From positions 3,596,001-3,660,000 of the forward strand of contig NZ_CP094970.1 in the NCBI RefSeq assembly GCF_025790165.1: a stretch of 64,000 nucleotides of DNA, in the 5' to 3' direction. Positions 58,793 to 64,000 of the stretch are shown here, piece by piece (the stretch's first letter is position 1; the number at the start of each line of letters is the position of its first letter). Origin of the DNA: Solicola gregarius (GTDB lineage: Bacteria > Actinomycetota > Actinomycetes > Propionibacteriales > Nocardioidaceae). Made by a program: the position numbers and the translations under genes. The notes under the pieces are model-generated. The model was not told the DNA's origin and searched no databases. It saw only the letters and a list, made by a program, of their open reading frames with translations.

Positions 58793-59917
58793 GTGATTGA
58801 TTCCGCGCTGATCTACGTACTGATCGCCGTTGTCCTGCTGATCCTCGCCGTCGGCGCCCTGCTCTTCGTACGCGGGCGCGGGGGCACGGAGGCGCCGCCG
58901 GCCGAGCGGACGGCGCCGCGCGTCGAGGCCCCTCCGGCGAGCGCCGAACCTGCCGTGGTCGAGGAGGAGCCGGCCGCCCCGGAGCTCGAGAAGCCCGAAC
59001 CAGCGGCTGGGCGGATGCAGCGCCTGCGTGCCCGGCTCGCGCGGTCGCAGGGCTCGCTCGGCCGCGGGCTGCTCGCGCTGATCGCGCGCGACAAGCTCGA
59101 CGACGACACGTGGGACGAGATCGAAGACACCCTGATCGCCGCGGACGTCGGTGTCGAGCCGACCCAGGAGCTCGTCGAGCACCTTCGCACGCGGCTGCGA
59201 GTAGACGGGGTCAACGACCCGGAGCAGGCGCGCGGCATCCTGCGCGAGGAGCTCGTCTCGCTGGTCGACCCGTCGCTCGACCGTACGCTCAACGCCGGCG
59301 GCGCCGCCGGAGCGCCGGGCGTCGTGCTCGTGGTCGGCGTCAACGGCACCGGCAAGACGACGACCGTCGGCCGCATCGCGCGGGTTCTCGTAGCCGAGGA
59401 GCAGACCGTGCTGCTGGCGGCCGCCGACACGTTCCGGGCCGCCGCCGCCGACCAGCTGCAGACCTGGGGTGAGCGCGTCGGCTGCGAGACGGTACGCGGG
59501 CCCGAGGGCGGGGACCCGGCGAGCGTGGCGTTCGAGGCCGTCAAGCGCGGTAGCGACGAGGGCCTCGACACGGTCCTCGTCGACACGGCCGGCCGACTCC
59601 ACACCAAGTCGGGGTTGATGGACGAGCTCGGCAAGGTCAAGCGGGTCATCGAGAAGCAGGCGCCGGTGTCCGAGGTGCTGCTGGTCATCGACGCGACGAC
59701 CGGACAGAACGGACTCGTGCAGGCCCGGGTCTTCTCCGAGGTGGTCGACGTGACCGGCGTCGTACTCACCAAGCTCGACGGCACCGCGAAGGGCGGCATC
59801 GTGATCGCCGTCCAGCGCGAGCTCGGCGTACCCGTCAAGCTCGTCGGCCTGGGCGAGGGCGCCGACGACCTCGCGCCGTTCGTACCCGAGGACTTCGTCG
59901 ACGCCCTCCTCGACTAA
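58793..59917 (+). CDS. ftsY: Signal recognition particle receptor FtsY
   Basis: 374 residues from GTG 58793. One N-terminal membrane helix (LIYVLIAVVLLILAVGALLF), an acidic/proline-alanine linker to about residue 70, then the NG domain: G1 GVNGTGKTT, DTAGR (G3), TKLDGTAKGG (G4 and closing loop). It docks SRP-ribosome complexes at the membrane and hydrolyses GTP with Ffh. The helix anchor is normal for Actinobacteria. Its TAA stop is the first codon of a family B repeat. Firm call. Confidence 0.97.
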   Translation: MIDSALIYVLIAVVLLILAVGALLFVRGRGGTEAPPAERTAPRVEAPPASAEPAVVEEEPAAPELEKPEPAAGRMQRLRARLARSQGSLGRGLLALIARDKLDDDTWDEIEDTLIAADVGVEPTQELVEHLRTRLRVDGVNDPEQARGILREELVSLVDPSLDRTLNAGGAAGAPGVVLVVGVNGTGKTTTVGRIARVLVAEEQTVLLAAADTFRAAAADQLQTWGERVGCETVRGPEGGDPASVAFEAVKRGSDEGLDTVLVDTAGRLHTKSGLMDELGKVKRVIEKQAPVSEVLLVIDATTGQNGLVQARVFSEVVDVTGVVLTKLDGTAKGGIVIAVQRELGVPVKLVGLGEGADDLAPFVPEDFVDALLD

Positions 59918-60015
59918 CGCTGAGGAGAGGATCCTGGCCCCGTGAGGAGAGACTTCTGGCCGGGTCGCGCGACCACAATCCTCTCCTCACGGGGCCAGGA
60001 TCCTCTCCTCACCGT
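59917..60015. repeat. Family B repeat, copy 3: two forward and two inverted 22-base units, convergent genes
   Basis: Arms 59917-59951 and 59981-60015 (35 bases, one mismatch). Units 59922-59943, 59944-59965, one spare base, inverted 59967-59988 and 59989-60010. The left end shares a base with the ftsY stop and the right arm contains the stop codon of the minus-strand penicillin-binding protein (60009-60011). The centre holds a small GGTCGCGCGACC palindrome. No T-tract. Confidence 0.92.
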
Positions 60016-61907
60016 TGGCGGAGGAACTGCTCCAGGATCGGGCCGGCGGTTCCCGATCCCGACTCGCCGTCCTCGACGAACACCGCGACCGCGAGGTCGC
60101 CCTGGAACGCGATCATCCATGCGTGCGTGTGCGTCGCGTCGCCGTACTCCGCCGTGCCCGTCTTCGCGCCGATCGGTTTACCCGGTAGGTCGGCGAGGAA
60201 CGACCCGCTGCCGTCGCGTACGACGCCGAGCATCAGCTCGCGTAGCTGCTTCGCCTCTCCCTTGTCGAGCGGTACGTCGGGCGCTGCCTTCTCGGCCTGA
60301 TGGCTCGTCACCAGGCTCGGTACGACCGTCTCGCCGCTCTCGACCGACGCTGCGACGACCGCCATCGCCATCGGCGACGCCTGCACCTTGCCCTGGCCGA
60401 TCATCGATGCGGCGTGCTCGGTCGTCGGGGCATCGGACGGCACCGATCCGAAGTAGCTCGAGAACCCCGTGTCGTGGTCCTCGCCGAGCCCGAGCGACGC
60501 CGCCGCGTCGGCCAGCGCATCCTGCGGTACGTCGGCCTGCTCGCCGATCAGCGCCGTGTTGCACGACTGGGCGATGGCCGTACGCATGGGGATCTGCCCG
60601 AGCGCCGACGACGGGTAGTCGTCGTAGTTCTTGAACGACTTGCCGTTCACGTCGACCGTCGGGGAGCAGGTCAGCGTGTCGTCGGGGGAGTAGCCGTTGC
60701 GCAGCATCGCCAGGCTGGTCACGACCTTGAACGTCGAGCCCGGCGCGTACTGCCCGACGGTGGCGGTGGAGTAGCCCTCGCTGCCCGGCCCGCTGGCCGC
60801 CGCGAGGATGTCACCGCTCGACGGCTGGATGGCCACCAGCGCGCTCGGCGACGAGACATCGCTCAGGGCGTCCTCGGCGTCGGCTTGCGCATTGACGTCG
60901 AGCGTCGTCTTCAAGGGCTTGCCGGCCGTCGGCTTGGTCGCGTACAGCTTGCGGTCCTTGCCCGACTTACTCACCGCTTCGACGAGCAGGCCCTGCTGTC
61001 CGCGCAGCTGCTCGTCGTACCGCTGCTGCAGCCCCGAGAGTCCGGTGATGTCTCCCGGTGCGAGCTCACCGTCCGAATCCTTGATCAGCTCGGCCGTTGC
61101 CTCACCGACGGAGCCGAGAATCGGCTCCGCGAAGTCGCTCGTCGGCGCCAGGGACATCGTGTCGGCGATCTGGACAGCGCCCTTGATCCGCTCGTACGCC
61201 CCTGCGTCGACGTCGCGGGCGTCGACCTTGCGCAGCACGATCGCCTCGACGAACGCGTCGGGTCCGGCCGCCTTGGCCTCCGCGACGTAGCCGGCGACAT
61301 CGATGTCGAGCAGCTGCGCGAGCTGCCTGGCCGACCCGGGCACCTGCGGCTTGTCCATGTGCAGCTTGTCGAGCCCCATGCGTACGACCGGGCGCTCCTT
61401 GACGATCGGCTGCCTGTTTCGGTCGAGGATCTCGCCGCGATCGGCAGTGTCTCCCGTGAGGCTCAGATGCTCGCCCTGCTTGAGGTCTGGCGCGATGAGC
61501 GCGCGATCCCACTCGGGCTGCCACTTGTCGCCGTCGCGTTGCAGCGTCGCCTCGGTCTCGTACGACCACTGCGCATCCGACCCGGACTCTCCCAGCGCCC
61601 ACGACACGTCGAGTATCGCGGTCGCGGTATCGCCGTCCTCGCTGACGTCGCCGACCGAGACGTCGGGGGTGTAGTCGCCCATGCCGGACATGACGTTCTT
61701 GAAGTCCGCCTGCGCGTCGTCGCCCGATGTGCCGGAGAAGGTCAGGCTGCCGACATCGCCGTCGGAGACGGCGGTGGCGAGGCCTTCGGCCGCGGGCTTG
61801 GGGTCGGACTCGTCCGAGTCGTCGCTGCAGGCTGCCAGCCCGCCGACACAGGCGAGGAGAGCGCAAGCGACGGCCAGGGCACGTACGCGCGAATCTGAAC
61901 GAAGCAT
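60009..61907 (-). CDS. Penicillin-binding protein, class B transpeptidase lipoprotein with MecA-like N-terminal domain
   Basis: 632 residues from ATG 61907; an in-frame ATG at 62015 would bury the lipoprotein signal. Lipobox GLAAC with C27; NTF2/MecA_N domain (about 35-150); PBP dimerisation domain; transpeptidase domain with SxxK (STFK in YAPGSTFKVVTS), SxN (SCN in IAQSCNTALIG) and KTG (GAKTGTAEYG) all present. It cross-links peptidoglycan outside the membrane and is a beta-lactam target. MecA-like N-terminal domains occur in many intrinsic PBPs and do not by themselves mean resistance. Convergent with ftsY, divergent from amtB. Confidence 0.93.
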   Translation of the reverse strand: MLRSDSRVRALAVACALLACVGGLAACSDDSDESDPKPAAEGLATAVSDGDVGSLTFSGTSGDDAQADFKNVMSGMGDYTPDVSVGDVSEDGDTATAILDVSWALGESGSDAQWSYETEATLQRDGDKWQPEWDRALIAPDLKQGEHLSLTGDTADRGEILDRNRQPIVKERPVVRMGLDKLHMDKPQVPGSARQLAQLLDIDVAGYVAEAKAAGPDAFVEAIVLRKVDARDVDAGAYERIKGAVQIADTMSLAPTSDFAEPILGSVGEATAELIKDSDGELAPGDITGLSGLQQRYDEQLRGQQGLLVEAVSKSGKDRKLYATKPTAGKPLKTTLDVNAQADAEDALSDVSSPSALVAIQPSSGDILAAASGPGSEGYSTATVGQYAPGSTFKVVTSLAMLRNGYSPDDTLTCSPTVDVNGKSFKNYDDYPSSALGQIPMRTAIAQSCNTALIGEQADVPQDALADAAASLGLGEDHDTGFSSYFGSVPSDAPTTEHAASMIGQGKVQASPMAMAVVAASVESGETVVPSLVTSHQAEKAAPDVPLDKGEAKQLRELMLGVVRDGSGSFLADLPGKPIGAKTGTAEYGDATHTHAWMIAFQGDLAVAVFVEDGESGSGTAGPILEQFLRQR

Positions 61908-61997
61908 GGCCGTAGTCAAGCAGGCCGGGCCAAGCGGCGAGACCCGGCCACACAGCGGCGACGCGCCGACACGCGGACGAAACACCGGCCCGGATCC

Positions 61998-62035
61998 GTC
62001 ATCTGCCCGAAACATCGGCGGACGAGAACCGAAAC
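61998..62035 (+). promoter_or_regulatory. GlnR-type nitrogen box upstream of amtB
   Basis: GTCAT-6-GAAAC-6-GGACG-6-GAAAC: the two GAAAC half-sites (62009-62013, 62031-62035) are exactly 22 bases apart and the first is preceded at the right distance by a GTnA-type half, matching the GlnR pattern gTnAC-n6-GaAAC repeated. The third half-site is weak. It lies 117 bases before amtB. The rest of this 245-base gap shows nothing else clear. Confidence 0.65.
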
Positions 62036-62152
62036 GCCGCTACCCGACGATGAGGCCTATGCGCCGATCCGGACAGCGCGGTTCGCCCGGCGTCGATTCG
62101 AACTGCACGGAGGTCTCGCCTTCACCGCGCGACCTCTGAAACTGGAGGTTCC

Positions 62153-63792
<1,640 letters not shown>

Positions 63793-63851
63793 TCGAGCTG
63801 GTCCAGGAGCGTCCCGACCGAGCCGCTGCCCGGGTCGATCGGGCGCTTCGA

Positions 63852-64000
63852 ATGGACGCGCGGTTGCGTGAGCTCTTCGACGCCGCCGCCACGAGCGCCG
63901 GGCTGTCGCCCGAGAACGGTTGCGGCCTGGCGCTCGTCGCGGTCGGCGGGTACGGGCGTTCCGAGCTGTCGCCGGCAAGTGACGTCGACGTCGTCCTCCT
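63852..64000 (+). CDS. glnD: [Protein-PII] uridylyl/adenylyltransferase, N-terminal fragment
   Basis: The frame runs off the window. Visible text MDARLRELFDAAATSAGL, then LALVAVGGYGRSELSPASDVDVVLL, is the nucleotidyltransferase site of GlnD (GGYGRSEL, then D-x-D). It modifies the PII T-loop tyrosine according to nitrogen status. ATG 63852 is the first standard start, but plausible family sequence (ELVQERPDRAAARVDRALR) continues upstream in frame to the glnB stop, where only CTG 63789 could serve; the true start may be that one. No ribosome site helps decide. Confidence 0.85.
   Translation, partial: MDARLRELFDAAATSAGLSPENGCGLALVAVGGYGRSELSPASDVDVVL

Noticed and set aside
60009-61907. The MecA-like penicillin-binding protein plus the BlaI/M56 pair as a methicillin-resistance cassette
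   Set aside because: They are 25 kb apart, the M56 protein lacks a beta-lactam sensor domain, and the BlaI operators lie at cydA, not at the PBP gene.
62081-62110. A tRNA-like GGCGTCGATTCGAACTGC stretch before amtB
   Set aside because: It resembles a T-loop by chance; no acceptor, D or anticodon stems can be formed around it.

Overview
The window is 64 kb of very GC-rich chromosomal DNA with dense GTG/TTG starts, 4-base ATGA/GTGA gene overlaps and several leaderless-looking genes. An IdeR/DtxR-type iron box, a GlnR-like box, an ECF41 sigma factor, a zinc anti-sigma factor and the order ftsY-amtB-glnB-glnD all point to an actinobacterium. A member of Propionibacteriales (Nocardioidaceae-like) is my best guess from gene content, but I cannot prove the genus.

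Layout. 1-1075: N-terminal half of an M13 metallopeptidase, cut by the window edge. 1185-10476: one iron-box-controlled siderophore uptake operon (SIP reductase, FepB/FecCD/FecCD/FepC ABC importer, a second SIP, and an IrtAB-like heterodimeric ABC pair whose two ATP sites are strikingly unequal). 10509-18111: unknown membrane protein, KtrBA/Trk potassium uptake, a secreted unknown, a Tat-lipoprotein sugar dehydrogenase, and an SSS symporter with a small two-helix partner. 18240-25900: leuS with a leucine-rich leader peptide and terminator, a small conserved actinobacterial protein, smc, and a thioesterase. 26038-33518: four consecutive exported sulfatases. 33925-41041: BlaI/M56 sensor-repressor pair divergent from cydABDC (cytochrome bd and its ABC exporter), with two BlaI-type operators between them. 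41063-42585: lower-GC islet with an AAA/DUF4143 ATPase. 42618-48390: a Rieske/DUF2231 pair, an ECF sigma and its anti-sigma factor, and an ECF41 sigma factor divergent from an MMPL exporter with matching promoters. 48481-58271: betaine demethylation (reductase, Rieske oxygenase, DgcA-like flavoprotein, cupin), LysR regulator and a ProVWX-type importer. 58292-64000: SPW protein, ftsY, MecA-like penicillin-binding lipoprotein, amtB-glnB and the start of glnD.

How the parts fit. The betaine cluster couples import to oxidative N-demethylation. Two near-identical promoter regions, one in front of the cupin/LysR pair and one in front of the demethylase operon, suggest one LysR circuit. The nitrogen cluster at the right edge is probably under GlnR, and the left-edge iron operon under IdeR.

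The most unusual signal is structural. The intergenic spaces carry several families of long, nearly perfect inverted repeats without U-tracts. One family (three copies) is built from 22-base units in head-to-tail then inverted order. A second family has two copies. Others are single here, and one lies in frame inside cydD. I saw no CRISPR array, tRNA, rRNA or insertion sequence.
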